From positions 186,001 through 250,000 of the forward strand of contig NZ_WPZL01000003.1 in NCBI RefSeq assembly GCF_013031245.1: a stretch of 64,000 nucleotides of DNA. Direction: 5' to 3'. The position numbers were made by a program, and so were the translations under genes. This document shows, piece by piece, positions 28,519-37,864 of this stretch. The notes beneath the pieces were generated by a model that saw only the letters and a program-made list of their open reading frames with translations, searched no databases and was not told the origin of the DNA. The first letter of the stretch is position 1. Each line of letters opens with the position of its first letter. The DNA is from Ruegeria lacuscaerulensis (lineage in GTDB: Bacteria > Pseudomonadota > Alphaproteobacteria > Rhodobacterales > Rhodobacteraceae).

Positions 28519-30483
28519 ATGTTTACAGAACTTGGCCACTTTGCCCTGATACTCGCTTTCCTGGTTGCTATCGTGCAGTCGGTGGTTCCTTTGATCGGAG
28601 CTGCCAAACGATGGACCCGGTGGATGACCTTTGCCGAACCTGCGGCGATCGTTCAGTTTCTCTTGGTCGCGTTTTCTTTCGGCGCGTTGGTCTGGGCGTT
28701 CGTGACCTCGGACTTCTCGCTGCGGATCGTGGTTGAGAACAGTCATTCGGCCAAACCGATGCTGTACAAAATCAGCGGCACCTGGGGCAACCACGAAGGG
28801 TCCATGTTGCTGTGGGTGCTCATTGTCGCCTTGTTCGGAGCCATGGCTGCGGTATTTGGTGGTGGCCTTCCGCCGACATTGAAAGCGCGGGTTTTGTCGG
28901 TTCAGGCTGCAATTGCGGTGGCGTTCTTTGCGTTCATCCTGTTCACCTCGAACCCGTTTGACCGGTTGATCGTGGTACCCTTTGACGGGCGCGACCTGAA
29001 TCCGCTGTTGCAGGACCCCGGATTGGCCTTCCATCCGCCGTTTCTGTATCTGGGCTATGTGGGCCTGAGCATGGCCTTCAGCTTTGCCGTCGCCGCCCTG
29101 ATAGAAGGGCGAATCGATGCGGCCTGGGGCCGGTGGGTACGTCCCTGGACTCTTGCTGCGTGGATTTTCCTGACCATCGGTATCGCACTGGGTTCGTGGT
29201 GGGCGTATTACGAACTTGGCTGGGGCGGATTCTGGTTCTGGGATCCGGTCGAAAATGCCTCGTTCATGCCCTGGTTGCTGGCTGCCGCGCTGCTGCATTC
29301 TGCCATTGTGGTAGAAAAGCGTGAGTCGCTGAAAAGCTGGACCATTTTGCTGGCGATCATTGCGTTCGGGTTCTCTCTGATCGGTACGTTCATTGTGCGG
29401 TCGGGATTGCTGACCTCTGTTCACGCCTTCGCCAACGACCCCGAGAGGGGCGTGTTCATCCTGTTCATACTGGTTATCTTCATCGGCGGGGCGCTGACGC
29501 TGTTTGCCGCCCGTGCGCAGGCGATGGAGGCCAAAGGTGTCTTTGGCATGGTCAGCCGCGAAAGTGCTCTGATTCTGAACAATATTCTGCTGGCAGTAAG
29601 CTGTTTTGTCGTATTTTTTGGTACGCTTTGGCCGATGGTGGCCGAGATGGCTTTTGACCGGAAACTCTCGGTCGGCGCACCGTTCTTCAACTCTGCATTT
29701 ACGCCGTTCATGGTCGCGTTGGGAATTGCGTTGCCAGTCGGGTCGATGCTGCCATGGAAGCGGGGCAGGCTGGGTAAAACGGCCTATTCCCTGCGCTACG
29801 CATTTGTCTTGGCCATTGCGCTGGCCCTGTTGGTCTGGGTTATGCAGACGGGACGCAGCGCACTGGGTCCGGTCGGGCTGTTCCTGGGTGCCTGGGTCAC
29901 ATTTGGGGCTGCGGTGGACCTGTGGAGCCGGACAGGCCGCAAAGGCAATATCAAGCGACTGTTCCGTCTGCCTGGTGCAGATTGGGGCAAAGCCGTGGCC
30001 CATACCGGTCTGGGTGTGACCATGTTTGCGATTGCCGGCCTGACCGCGTGGGAGGTTGAGGACATCCGCGTCGCGCAACCCGGTCAGCCGTTCCAGGTCG
30101 GTCAGTTCACGCTGACACTGGAAGATGTCAAGCGCGTACAGGGTCCCAACTATTTCTCAACAATGGCCGACGTCTTAATCGAAAAGGACGGGCGGGCCAT
30201 TGGAACTCTGCACCCCGAAAAACGCGACTACCCGGTGGCACGTATGCCAACAACAGAGGCTGCAATCGACTATCGGTTCCTGCGTGATCTTTATGTGGTC
30301 ATCGGTGATCAGCAAGCCGATGGAGGCTGGGTCATGCGGACCTATATCAAACCCCTTGCGAACTGGATCTGGGGTGGGTGTATCCTGATGTCTCTGGGTG
30401 GTCTGCTCAGCCTGTCGGACCGCAGGTTCCGGGTCGCGGCAGGCGCGCGTAAGGCTCCGTCAGGAGGAGTACCTGCGGAATGA
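28519..30483 (+). CDS. ccmF: Cytochrome c heme lyase subunit CcmF
   Basis: The protein has 654 residues and many membrane helices. It carries the tryptophan-rich heme-handling motif WGGFWFWDPVENASFMPW (about 235-252) and the HGS/NNS-type stretch GTWGNHEGSMLLWVL (about 90). CcmF forms the heme ligation complex with CcmH in the inner membrane and moves heme from CcmE to apocytochromes. The start at 28519 (MFTELGHFALIL) matches the family; ten residues upstream are rejected. ccmH overlaps its end by ATGA. Confidence 0.95.
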   Translation: MFTELGHFALILAFLVAIVQSVVPLIGAAKRWTRWMTFAEPAAIVQFLLVAFSFGALVWAFVTSDFSLRIVVENSHSAKPMLYKISGTWGNHEGSMLLWVLIVALFGAMAAVFGGGLPPTLKARVLSVQAAIAVAFFAFILFTSNPFDRLIVVPFDGRDLNPLLQDPGLAFHPPFLYLGYVGLSMAFSFAVAALIEGRIDAAWGRWVRPWTLAAWIFLTIGIALGSWWAYYELGWGGFWFWDPVENASFMPWLLAAALLHSAIVVEKRESLKSWTILLAIIAFGFSLIGTFIVRSGLLTSVHAFANDPERGVFILFILVIFIGGALTLFAARAQAMEAKGVFGMVSRESALILNNILLAVSCFVVFFGTLWPMVAEMAFDRKLSVGAPFFNSAFTPFMVALGIALPVGSMLPWKRGRLGKTAYSLRYAFVLAIALALLVWVMQTGRSALGPVGLFLGAWVTFGAAVDLWSRTGRKGNIKRLFRLPGADWGKAVAHTGLGVTMFAIAGLTAWEVEDIRVAQPGQPFQVGQFTLTLEDVKRVQGPNYFSTMADVLIEKDGRAIGTLHPEKRDYPVARMPTTEAAIDYRFLRDLYVVIGDQQADGGWVMRTYIKPLANWIWGGCILMSLGGLLSLSDRRFRVAAGARKAPSGGVPAE

Positions 30484-30935
30484 AACGTCTGATTCTAATC
30501 CTGATGCTTCTGGCGTCACCCATCTTGGCCGTACAGCCGGATGAGGTGCTGGACGATCCGGTACTCGAACAGCGGGCCCGCGATCTCAGCACCGGGTTGC
30601 GTTGTCTGGTTTGCCGTAACGAAAGTATCGACGAGAGCAACGCAGAGCTTGCCCGCGACCTGCGCTTGCTGTTGCGCGAACGGCTTGTGGCCGGTGATAC
30701 AGACAAAGAGGCGATTGCGTTTATCGTGGACCGTTACGGTGAGTACGTTTTGCTGAAGCCAACCACGACGGGTTCGAACCTGATGCTGTGGCTGGCAGGG
30801 CCGATCATGCTGCTGATTGCGGCTGCAATGGGCTGGAGTTTCCTGCGAAAACGCTCACGGGTACAAGCCTCTGGCGAAAACGAAGCCCTGAGTGAGGCCG
30901 AGAAAGAACGGTTGCGCAAAATTCTGGAAGACTGA
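30480..30935 (+). CDS. ccmH: Cytochrome c maturation thiol protein CcmH (CycL type)
   Basis: The protein has 151 residues: signal peptide (1-18), a periplasmic three-helix domain with LRCLVCRNES (Cys42 and Cys45), a membrane helix near 103-122 (MLWLAGPIMLLIAAAMGW) and a short cytoplasmic tail. It reduces the apocytochrome CxxCH thiols before heme attachment. It is the short form; the CcmI-like part is a separate gene and is not seen here. It is translationally coupled to ccmF (ATGA overlap). Confidence 0.94.
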   Translation: MKRLILILMLLASPILAVQPDEVLDDPVLEQRARDLSTGLRCLVCRNESIDESNAELARDLRLLLRERLVAGDTDKEAIAFIVDRYGEYVLLKPTTTGSNLMLWLAGPIMLLIAAAMGWSFLRKRSRVQASGENEALSEAEKERLRKILED

Positions 30936-31008
30936 CCCAGGGTTCATCTTTTCCTTCCACATCAATTAGGTCAGGGTTCTCCAAAGCTCGGGCCCCTGGG
31001 AGGATTTC

Positions 31009-31785
31009 ATGGAATACGAAACGGTCCTGTTGGATATCACGGACGATCTGGCGGTTCTTACCCTGAACCGGCCAGACAAAATGAACGCGATGACAGCGCA
31101 GATGCGGGCCGAGGTGACCCATGCAATGAAACACGCCGCTCGTCATGCCCGGGTGGTCGTTCTGACAGGCGCGGGCGGGTCGTTTTGCTCGGGGCAGGAT
31201 TTGGGCGATGCCTCCAGCACCGGAAAGGTCGACCTCGAGCGGACACTGCGCGACGAATACGAGCCGATGCTGGAAACGATTTACGACTGCCCGGTTCCCA
31301 CCATCGCGGCCGTGAACGGCCCCGCAGCCGGGGCAGGGGCGAATCTGGCTTTGTGTGCTGATGTCGTGATTGCGACCGAGAGCGCCTATTTCCTTCAGGC
31401 CTTTGCCCGGATTGGCCTTTTGCCGGATGCGGGCGGCACGTGGTTCATGCCGCGTCAGATGGGGTTTGCGAAGGCCATGGGGGCAGCGCTGTTCGCTGAC
31501 AAGATCAGCGCGCGGCAGGCGGATGAATGGGGCCTGATTTGGGAAGCCGTTGCCGACGACGAATTCGAAGCGCACTGGCGTAAGCGGGCCGAGTATCTGG
31601 CCAAAGGTCCCACCGCCGGGTTCGGGGCGATCAAACAGGCCATTCGGGGAACCTATGAAAAAACGCTGCCTCAGCAACTGGCGATCGAGGCCCATTTGCA
31701 AGGGGAATGCGGACGATCACGCGATTTTGCCGAAGGCGTGGTCGCCTTTATGGAAAAACGCCCCCCGAAATTCGAGGGGCGCTAA
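31009..31785 (+). CDS. Enoyl-CoA hydratase/isomerase family protein, PaaG-like
   Basis: The protein has 258 residues. The crotonase oxyanion hole residues lie in GGSFCSGQDLGD (near 60-70) and NGPAAGAGANLALCADV (near 105-120). The stretch FARIGLLPDAGGTWFMPRQMG carries the Asp typical of PaaG, the 1,2-epoxyphenylacetyl-CoA isomerase, rather than the Glu pair of classic hydratases. A role in aromatic acid breakdown or another CoA isomerisation is likely; no other paa genes are near. A GGGAGG precedes the ATG. It converges on the homocysteine methyltransferase gene. Confidence 0.75.
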   Translation: MEYETVLLDITDDLAVLTLNRPDKMNAMTAQMRAEVTHAMKHAARHARVVVLTGAGGSFCSGQDLGDASSTGKVDLERTLRDEYEPMLETIYDCPVPTIAAVNGPAAGAGANLALCADVVIATESAYFLQAFARIGLLPDAGGTWFMPRQMGFAKAMGAALFADKISARQADEWGLIWEAVADDEFEAHWRKRAEYLAKGPTAGFGAIKQAIRGTYEKTLPQQLAIEAHLQGECGRSRDFAEGVVAFMEKRPPKFEGR

Positions 31786-31790
31786 GGACG

Positions 31791-32807
31791 TTAAGCGCGA
31801 CGACGGCGGCGTGTGCGCCGCTCTGGCGCCGCGGCATCATCACCAGTGCCATCCGAGGCGGACGAAAACGGCCCCAGTGCATCCGTGATCTGCTCTAACG
31901 TGGGGCGCGACCCGCGCGTTGTGCTATCCAATGCTTCGCGCATCTTTCGAAGGTGCGCAGGCATGGTCCCGCAGCAGCCGCCAATAATCGTGGCTCCTGC
32001 ATTCCGTGCCATGGCGGCGTAGTCGCCCATCAGTTCAGGCGTTCCGTCATAGTGGATGTGACCGTCTACATATTTCGGGATGCCCGCGTTACCTTTTGAG
32101 ATCACGGGCCGTTCCGTCCCTTGCGCTACAAAACCAAGCACGGTGCGCAAAATATCCGATGCGCCGGTTCCGCAATTGGCTCCGAAAGCGATGGGAGGGT
32201 TGGGCAAGGTCTCAACCAGTTGCGCCAGATCGGCCGAAGTCACGCCCATCATCGTGCGCCCGGCCGTGTCAAAACTCATGGTGCCGCACCACGGCATGTC
32301 GGCAAGGGCAAACGCCTCGGCCGCTGCACGGAACTCTTCCGGCGCGCTGATAGTCTCCAGCCACAGAACATCGGCACCACCTGCCTTGAGGGCGTCGGCC
32401 TGCTCGTGGAACATTTCAACCGCTTCTGAATGGGACAGGCTGCCGACGGGTTCCATGATCTCTCCCGTTGGACCGACCGAGCCAGCCACAACCACGGTGC
32501 GCCCGGCTTTGTCTGCTACTTCACGACCGAGCTGGGCGCCTATGCGGTTCAACTCACCAACCCGGTTCTGTGCGTCATGCAGCTTCAGTCGTGCAGCAGT
32601 TCCGCCAAAAGTGTTGGTCAGAAACAGGTCACTGCCCGCGTCCACCGAGCCCTGGTACAGCGCGCGAATCTTGTCGGGTTCGTCCACATTCCAAAGTTCG
32701 GGGGCATCGCCGGATTGCAGACCCATGTTGAACAGATTGGTGCCGGTTGCCCCATCCGCCAAAATCGCGTCGGTAGTTTCCAGAAGCTTGCTCAGTGCGT
32801 TTGTCAT
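31791..32807 (-). CDS. bmt: Betaine (or methylated sulfur) homocysteine S-methyltransferase
   Basis: The protein has 338 residues. The zinc-binding cysteines of the homocysteine methyltransferase domain are in FGANCGTGASD (near 210) and IIGGCCGTMPAHL (near 278), with ADGATGTNLFNMG at the N-terminus. It transfers a methyl group to homocysteine to make methionine; betaine is the usual donor and a DMSP-like sulfonium could also serve in these bacteria (inference). The ATG at 32807 follows GGAAC; a TTG 33 bases upstream is rejected. The C-terminus is a basic tail (RRTRRRRR). Confidence 0.8.
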   Translation of the reverse strand: MTNALSKLLETTDAILADGATGTNLFNMGLQSGDAPELWNVDEPDKIRALYQGSVDAGSDLFLTNTFGGTAARLKLHDAQNRVGELNRIGAQLGREVADKAGRTVVVAGSVGPTGEIMEPVGSLSHSEAVEMFHEQADALKAGGADVLWLETISAPEEFRAAAEAFALADMPWCGTMSFDTAGRTMMGVTSADLAQLVETLPNPPIAFGANCGTGASDILRTVLGFVAQGTERPVISKGNAGIPKYVDGHIHYDGTPELMGDYAAMARNAGATIIGGCCGTMPAHLRKMREALDSTTRGSRPTLEQITDALGPFSSASDGTGDDAAAPERRTRRRRRA

Positions 32808-32855
32808 TGGGATGTTCCGAAAAATGGCGCATATGGCCAAAAGAGAAAAAGAAGA

Positions 32856-32884
32856 GACGCCCCGTTTGTCACGACCGGGACGTC
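32856..32884 (-). terminator. Intrinsic terminator between DUF1476 gene and bmt
   Basis: A 9-bp stem (GACGCCCCG with CGGGACGTC, one G-U pair) is followed on the minus strand by a T-rich tract. It separates the two same-strand genes. Confidence 0.65.
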
Positions 32885-32934
32885 AAATCAAACTCATATA
32901 ACTCATGAAGATCATGAGCCTTGCATATCAGGTT

Positions 32935-33255
32935 TTAGATTTCGGCCTCTGCCATAACCTGCTCTTTGGCTTCGATCAGCAATTCCGCCATCTTTTCGCG
33001 TATCTTCGTTTCGCCGGCCAAGTCGCCCAGGTACCCCTTTACAGCTTCCACGACGTCATCCTCACTGACATTCTGCAAGTCGGTGTGAACCAGTTCCTGA
33101 CCGTAAGCGCGGGCTTTTTCAACGGTCTCGCCCTTCAGGGTCGAGGCCCAAACGGCCATAAACCGGTTTCGGCGCATCCGGGCAATAAATTGCATCTTCT
33201 CGTCATGCGCGAACTTGTTCTCAAACGCGGCTTCACGCTCGTCAAATGTGGTCAT
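32935..33255 (-). CDS. F1Fo-ATPase inhibitor zeta subunit (DUF1476)
   Basis: The protein has 106 residues, all helical in character. It begins MTTFDEREAAFENKFAHDEK, the N-terminal inhibitory segment of the family, and continues through a conserved four-helix part (FMAVWASTLKGETVEKARAY). In Paracoccus and relatives this protein, the zeta subunit, blocks hydrolytic turnover of F1Fo-ATP synthase. It is away from any atp operon, as is usual. A small hairpin and a terminator follow it. Confidence 0.88.
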   Translation of the reverse strand: MTTFDEREAAFENKFAHDEKMQFIARMRRNRFMAVWASTLKGETVEKARAYGQELVHTDLQNVSEDDVVEAVKGYLGDLAGETKIREKMAELLIEAKEQVMAEAEI

Positions 33256-33442
33256 TGGTTGGGGACCTCTTGGATTACAACTTCTTTCCTGATGATATGA
33301 CTATACCTGAACCCGTTCGCAAGGGAATTGCGCTGCGTCAAAGCCTCTCGGGCCAGTGAACTTGCGGGAAAGTGGGGCTTGCACTATGACGGCGCCAACG
33401 TGAAGGGAGTCATTCCCTCTCAACAGACTGGAAGGGTCGCTT

Positions 33443-34198
33443 ATGGCGCGTCGCAAGAAAATCTACGAAGGCAAGGCCAAGATTCTGTACGAAGGCCCCG
33501 AACCCGGGACCATCGTGCAGTATTTCAAGGATGACGCCACCGCGTTCAACGCCGAGAAAAAGGACGTGATTGATGGCAAGGGCGTGCTGAACAACCGCCT
33601 GAGCGAGTTTTTCATGAACGGCCTTACTCAGATTGGCGTGCCGACCCATTTCATCCGCCGTCTGAACATGCGCGAACAACTGGTTCGCAGCTGTGAGATC
33701 ATTCCTCTGGAAGTGATCGTGCGCAACTATGCCGCCGGTTCGATGTCCAAACGTCTGGGCATTGCCGAGGGCACGCAACTACCCCGTCCGATTGTGGAAT
33801 ACTGCTACAAGGACGATGCACTTGGCGATCCTTTGGTGACCGAAGAGCATATCGCCGCCTTTGGTTGGGCCAGCCAGCAGGACATGGACGACATCCTCAG
33901 CCTGGCATTGCGCGTCAATGACTTCATGAGCGGCGTGATGCTGGCCGTGGGTATCCGACTGGTTGATTTCAAGATTGAGATCGGCCGCGTCTACGAGGGT
34001 GATTTCCAGCGTCTTATCGTGGCTGACGAGATCAGTCCCGACAGCTGCCGCCTTTGGGATATCGAGACCGGCCAAAAGCTGGACAAGGATGTATTCCGCC
34101 GTGATCTGGGCAATCTGGCCGATGCCTATTCCGAGGTTGCACGGCGTCTGGGCGTCCTGCCTAAAAGCAACGTCACCAAACCGACGCTGATCAACTAA
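33443..34198 (+). CDS. purC: SAICAR synthetase
   Basis: The protein has 251 residues. It joins CAIR and aspartate with ATP in purine synthesis. [13 protein letters not shown] at the N-terminus, [20 protein letters not shown] and [10 protein letters not shown] followed by [15 protein letters not shown] are the PurC signatures. GGAAGGGTCGC precedes the ATG. A strong terminator follows, so it is not in one transcript with purS and purQ, although those genes follow 0.9 kb on after marC. Confidence 0.95.
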   Translation: MARRKKIYEGKAKILYEGPEPGTIVQYFKDDATAFNAEKKDVIDGKGVLNNRLSEFFMNGLTQIGVPTHFIRRLNMREQLVRSCEIIPLEVIVRNYAAGSMSKRLGIAEGTQLPRPIVEYCYKDDALGDPLVTEEHIAAFGWASQQDMDDILSLALRVNDFMSGVMLAVGIRLVDFKIEIGRVYEGDFQRLIVADEISPDSCRLWDIETGQKLDKDVFRRDLGNLADAYSEVARRLGVLPKSNVTKPTLIN

Positions 34199-34225
34199 GC
34201 CGTTCGTCGTCGAAAGCATCTGTTA

Positions 34226-34260
34226 AAAGCGCTGTTTTCCGAAGACAGCGCTTTTTTCTT
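34226..34260 (+). terminator. Intrinsic terminator of purC
   Basis: A 10-bp stem (AAAGCGCTGT with ACAGCGCTTT) is followed by a T-rich tract, 28 bases after the stop codon. Confidence 0.85.
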
Positions 34261-34334
34261 TTATTTTGGCGGTTTGACAGTGCCGCCGCTCGTCCCGCAT
34301 TGTCGGTTCAGATTCTACCAAGGGTATTCCCGAC

Positions 34335-34997
34335 ATGGCCGAATTGTTCGATCAGGCGGTTTTTCTGAAATTTCTCGCGGCGTTGCTGGCGATTTTCAAT
34401 CCGCTTTACGGCATCCCGATCTTTCTGAGCATGACCGATGGGTGTTCCACTTCGGAACGTAAGCGCATCGCTCTGATCGTCACTGGAACGGTCGTAATCG
34501 TGGCTTTGATCGCGGTACTGGTCGGAGAAGAAATACTGGCAGTCTTCGGCATCGACATTCCGTCCTTTCGCATTGCTGGCGGGCTGATCATTCTGGGGGT
34601 GGGCATGTCGATGCTGAATGCTTCGGACAGGCCGCAGGGGGATCAAAAGGCGGTTGAAGAGGGTGAAAGAAAGAAAAGCAACATCGCGGTCGTTCCGCTT
34701 GCGATTCCCCTGACCATCGGACCGGGAACGATCGCCACTACAATCGTGTTTGCACATACGCTTTCGGACGGGGCTGAAATAGTGACATTGGGTTCCGCAG
34801 TGTTGATAGCCTGCGCGATTGTCGGGCTTGGGTTGCTGTTTGCAGACCCGATTTCCCGGTTTTTCGGGCCGACCATGATCAACGTGATCACGCGTGTCAT
34901 GGCGATTATTCTGGTGGCTGTGGCGGTGGAAATGGTACTGACCGGGACCTTCCACGCCATTGACGCTCATTACCCGGGATTGTCGGGCGGTAGCTGA
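34335..34997 (+). CDS. MarC-family (UPF0056) inner membrane protein
   Basis: The protein has 220 residues and six predicted membrane helices. FNPLYGIPIFLSMTDG, FRIAGGLIILGVGMSML and VVPLAIPLTIGPGTIATTIV are characteristic of the MarC/UPF0056 family, and RVMAIILVAVAVEMVLTG is the last helix. Its role is not established; earlier links to multiple antibiotic resistance have not held. It stands between purC and purS but its own function appears unrelated. Confidence 0.9.
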   Translation: MAELFDQAVFLKFLAALLAIFNPLYGIPIFLSMTDGCSTSERKRIALIVTGTVVIVALIAVLVGEEILAVFGIDIPSFRIAGGLIILGVGMSMLNASDRPQGDQKAVEEGERKKSNIAVVPLAIPLTIGPGTIATTIVFAHTLSDGAEIVTLGSAVLIACAIVGLGLLFADPISRFFGPTMINVITRVMAIILVAVAVEMVLTGTFHAIDAHYPGLSGGS

Positions 34998-35114
34998 ACG
35001 TTTTGCCCTGCGGCAAACTGTAAGCTGACAAGGGTTGTCGAACGCCTTTAGGCACGTTATCCCCCGCCCAACGGAACGGGCCGGAAACCAAGGCCCTCAG
35101 CTGGAGTTGCGAGA

Positions 35115-35345
35115 ATGAAAGCACGGGTGCATGTGATGCTCAAGAATGGGGTTCTGGACCCGCAGGGTGAGGCAGTGCGTCACGCGTTGGGCGCCATGGG
35201 CTTTGATCAGGTCGAAGGCGTGCGTCAGGGCAAGGTTATCGACCTTGAACTTGCCGAGGGCGCGACCGAGGCGGATATCACCGAGATGTGCGAAAAGCTG
35301 TTGGCTAACACGGTCATCGAGCGCTACGAAATCGAACTGGTCTGA
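35115..35345 (+). CDS. purS: Phosphoribosylformylglycinamidine synthase subunit PurS
   Basis: The protein has 76 residues, the small subunit that joins PurQ and Pur[22 protein letters not shown] holds the conserved start, and [13 protein letters not shown] the end. It forms a dimer bridging the ammonia channel of the FGAM synthase complex. It is followed 23 bases later by purQ. purL is encoded about 20 kb upstream in the window. Confidence 0.95.
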   Translation: MKARVHVMLKNGVLDPQGEAVRHALGAMGFDQVEGVRQGKVIDLELAEGATEADITEMCEKLLANTVIERYEIELV

Positions 35346-35368
35346 ACCTAATTTCTGGAGGGCCCGCC

Positions 35369-36037
35369 ATGCGCGCAGCTGTCATCGTTTTCCCAGGTTC
35401 AAACTGTGACCGGGATCTAGCCGTTGCCTTTGAACAGGCTGGTTTTCAGGTCGATATGGTCTGGCACAAGGACGCCGCACTGCCCGAAGGCATCGATATC
35501 GTCGGCGTTCCGGGCGGGTTCTCGTACGGGGACTACCTGCGTTGCGGTGCAATCGCTGCGCAATCGCCGATCTGTAAGGCAGTCGTCGATCATACCCAGC
35601 GTGGTGGCTACGCCGTAGGGATCTGCAACGGTTTCCAGATTCTGACCGAAACCGGCATCCTGCCGGGTGCGCTGCTGCGAAACGCTGGTCTGAAATATAT
35701 TTGCCGCACTGTGGGGCTGAAGGTCGAAACCAGCGACAGCGCCTTTACCGAAGGCTACAATGCGGGCGACGTGATCGGTATTCCGATTGCACACCATGAC
35801 GGAAACTATTTCGCGGATGACTCCACTTTGTCCGCATTGCGGGATCAGGATCGCATCGCGTTCACCTATACCGAGAATCCCAACGGTTCAGTTGGCGACA
35901 TCGCCGGTATCCTGTCTGAGAACCGCCGCGTTCTGGGTATGATGCCGCATCCCGAGCGTGCGGCGGACGAAGGTCACGGTGGAACCGATGGGACGGCATT
36001 GTTCCGCGCATTGTCCGGTGTGCTCGCGCCCGCGTGA
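35369..36037 (+). CDS. purQ: Phosphoribosylformylglycinamidine synthase glutaminase subunit PurQ
   Basis: The protein has 222 residues. It is a class I glutamine amidotransferase: the nucleophile is in [13 protein letters not shown] (near residue 87) and the His/Glu pair in [11 protein letters not shown] near 195. [17 protein letters not shown] and [16 protein letters not shown] are PurQ marks. It releases ammonia from glutamine for PurL. GGAGGGCC precedes the start; dctB follows after 36 bases. Confidence 0.96.
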   Translation: MRAAVIVFPGSNCDRDLAVAFEQAGFQVDMVWHKDAALPEGIDIVGVPGGFSYGDYLRCGAIAAQSPICKAVVDHTQRGGYAVGICNGFQILTETGILPGALLRNAGLKYICRTVGLKVETSDSAFTEGYNAGDVIGIPIAHHDGNYFADDSTLSALRDQDRIAFTYTENPNGSVGDIAGILSENRRVLGMMPHPERAADEGHGGTDGTALFRALSGVLAPA

Positions 36038-36073
36038 CTTGAGGTTGAAACCACAGCGGCGTAAATTTCGGGG

Positions 36074-37852
36074 ATGAGTTCCGACATTCGCTCTGGCTGG
36101 TCCATTCTGACAAAACCGTTTCGCGGCGCACCCCTTGGGTGGCAGCTGCGTGTGGCTGTGCTGGTCCTGTTGATGGCAACCGTTGCGACGGTTTGGATCA
36201 CAAACCGTTTACTGACGGACCGGTTCACCGAGTCGACCCGAAACAGGGCGGAGCTGCGCCTTGCGCTGTATTCAGGCAACCTTCTTAGCGAATTGCGCCG
36301 CAACGCGATTGTTCCACAACTTCTGGCGCGCGACCCCACGCTGATTTCCGCGCTTCAATCCAGCGACTTCACTTTGTCCACACAGCGTCTGATCTCTTTC
36401 GTAGAAGAGATCGGGGCAGCCTCGCTAATGTTGTTGGACAGCGACGGCCGTTCGGTCGCCGCGACGGACCGGAACCGTTTGGGCGAAGCTCACCGGAGTT
36501 CGCACTATTTTGTGGATGCTATCCGTTCAAATTCGACAATCTTCACGGTGATCGAGAAGGAATCCGGCGGCTACAGCTTTATCTATTCGCGGCGTATCGA
36601 AGCCTCGTCGGATATCCTGGGCGTCATTGTCGTTGAAGTCGATCTACAGAAGTTCGAGCGAGCTTGGGCAGGGATTTCGGATGCTGTCATAGTGGCGGAC
36701 AGCACCGGTACAATCATTCTGTCGACGGAACCCCAGTGGCGAGGCCTGGAAGAAGGTGCCGCCATGCTGCGCCAACCACCCGAAGGCGCAATTCAGCGCG
36801 CGATCCGCGCTACGACTGACTGGACCGCATTGCCGCCGGACGCGTATCTGCAGGGTGAGGCTGTGATGCGGATGGAAACGCGTATTCCATTCCGGGGTTG
36901 GACGATGACCTCGTTCACCACCTATGCGTCGATCAGGGAAAAGGTGAACAGCGTCATTGCGCTCGAAATCATGGGATTTGCGATTCTTCTGGCGTTGGCC
37001 TTTTATGCGCTCAGCCGCAGGGCCACCTTGCGGATGACCTTGTTCCAGCGCGAGTCGGCAGAGCTTCGCGCATTGAATGCAAGGCTACAGCGGGAAATCG
37101 CTGAGCGGGAAAGGGTTGAAAAGACGCTGGAAGTTGCTGAGCAGACGTTGGCCCAAAGCTCGAAACTGGCGGCTTTGGGTGAGATGTCTGCCGCTGTCAG
37201 CCACGAGTTGAATCAACCACTGGCTGCGATGAAAACCTATCTGGCCGGGGCCCGTCTTTTGCTGCGCAGAAACCGCCCCGAAGAAGCGCTTGCCAGCTTT
37301 GGCCGCATCGACGGTCTGATCGAACGAATGGGTGCGATCACGCGGCAGCTCAAGTCCTACGCGCGCAAGGGCGCTGACGCGTTTTCTCCTGTAAATCTTG
37401 GGGAAGCGCTTGGAATGGCCCTGTCAATGATGGAGCCGCAACTACGTCAGCGCCACGTAAAGATCACTCAAATCCTGCCGGAAGAGCCGGTTGTGGTGAT
37501 GGGGGACCGGATGCGGATCGAACAAGTGATGGTCAACCTCTTGCGTAATGCGCTGGACGCTACCAAATCAGTGTCAGACCCGGATGTGGAAATCATCTTG
37601 GCGGCGGGCGATATGGCTGTGTTGACCGTGCGCGACAATGGGCACGGGATCGAGGATATCGAGAACCTGTTCGAACCCTTTTACACCACCAAGCAGCCCG
37701 GAGACGGCGTCGGTTTGGGGCTTGCCATCTCATCGGGTATCGTGAACGACCATGGTGGACGGCTGACAGCACGCAATAGCCAACACGGCGGTGCGGTGTT
37801 TGAGATGCAACTGCCGATACTGGGAAGCGACGGCCTTGAGGCCGCTGAATAA
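36074..37852 (+). CDS. dctB: DctB-like sensor histidine kinase
   Basis: The protein has 592 residues. Two membrane helices (about 25-45 and 293-312) enclose a periplasmic double-Cache sensor part, then a coiled-coil linker and a kinase core. The phosphorylated His is in AAVSHELNQPLAAMKTYL (near 376), followed by the N, G1 and G2 boxes (VNLLRNALDATK, VRDNGHGIE, GVGLGLAISSGIVNDHGG). It is of the DctB type that senses C4-dicarboxylates. The response regulator gene follows after 12 bases. No dctPQM transport genes are adjacent. Confidence 0.88.
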   Translation: MSSDIRSGWSILTKPFRGAPLGWQLRVAVLVLLMATVATVWITNRLLTDRFTESTRNRAELRLALYSGNLLSELRRNAIVPQLLARDPTLISALQSSDFTLSTQRLISFVEEIGAASLMLLDSDGRSVAATDRNRLGEAHRSSHYFVDAIRSNSTIFTVIEKESGGYSFIYSRRIEASSDILGVIVVEVDLQKFERAWAGISDAVIVADSTGTIILSTEPQWRGLEEGAAMLRQPPEGAIQRAIRATTDWTALPPDAYLQGEAVMRMETRIPFRGWTMTSFTTYASIREKVNSVIALEIMGFAILLALAFYALSRRATLRMTLFQRESAELRALNARLQREIAERERVEKTLEVAEQTLAQSSKLAALGEMSAAVSHELNQPLAAMKTYLAGARLLLRRNRPEEALASFGRIDGLIERMGAITRQLKSYARKGADAFSPVNLGEALGMALSMMEPQLRQRHVKITQILPEEPVVVMGDRMRIEQVMVNLLRNALDATKSVSDPDVEIILAAGDMAVLTVRDNGHGIEDIENLFEPFYTTKQPGDGVGLGLAISSGIVNDHGGRLTARNSQHGGAVFEMQLPILGSDGLEAAE

Positions 37853-37864
37853 CGAGGAATTACT

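Noticed and set aside
28453..30078. 541-residue open frame on the minus strand opposite ccmF
   Set aside because: It is the mirror of a strongly conserved gene, rich in Gln, Arg and Gly with no domain, so it is a shadow frame.
32807..32934. SAM-type riboswitch upstream of the homocysteine methyltransferase gene
   Set aside because: The only clear structures are an intrinsic terminator and a small hairpin belonging to the gene before it; no riboswitch core motif was seen.
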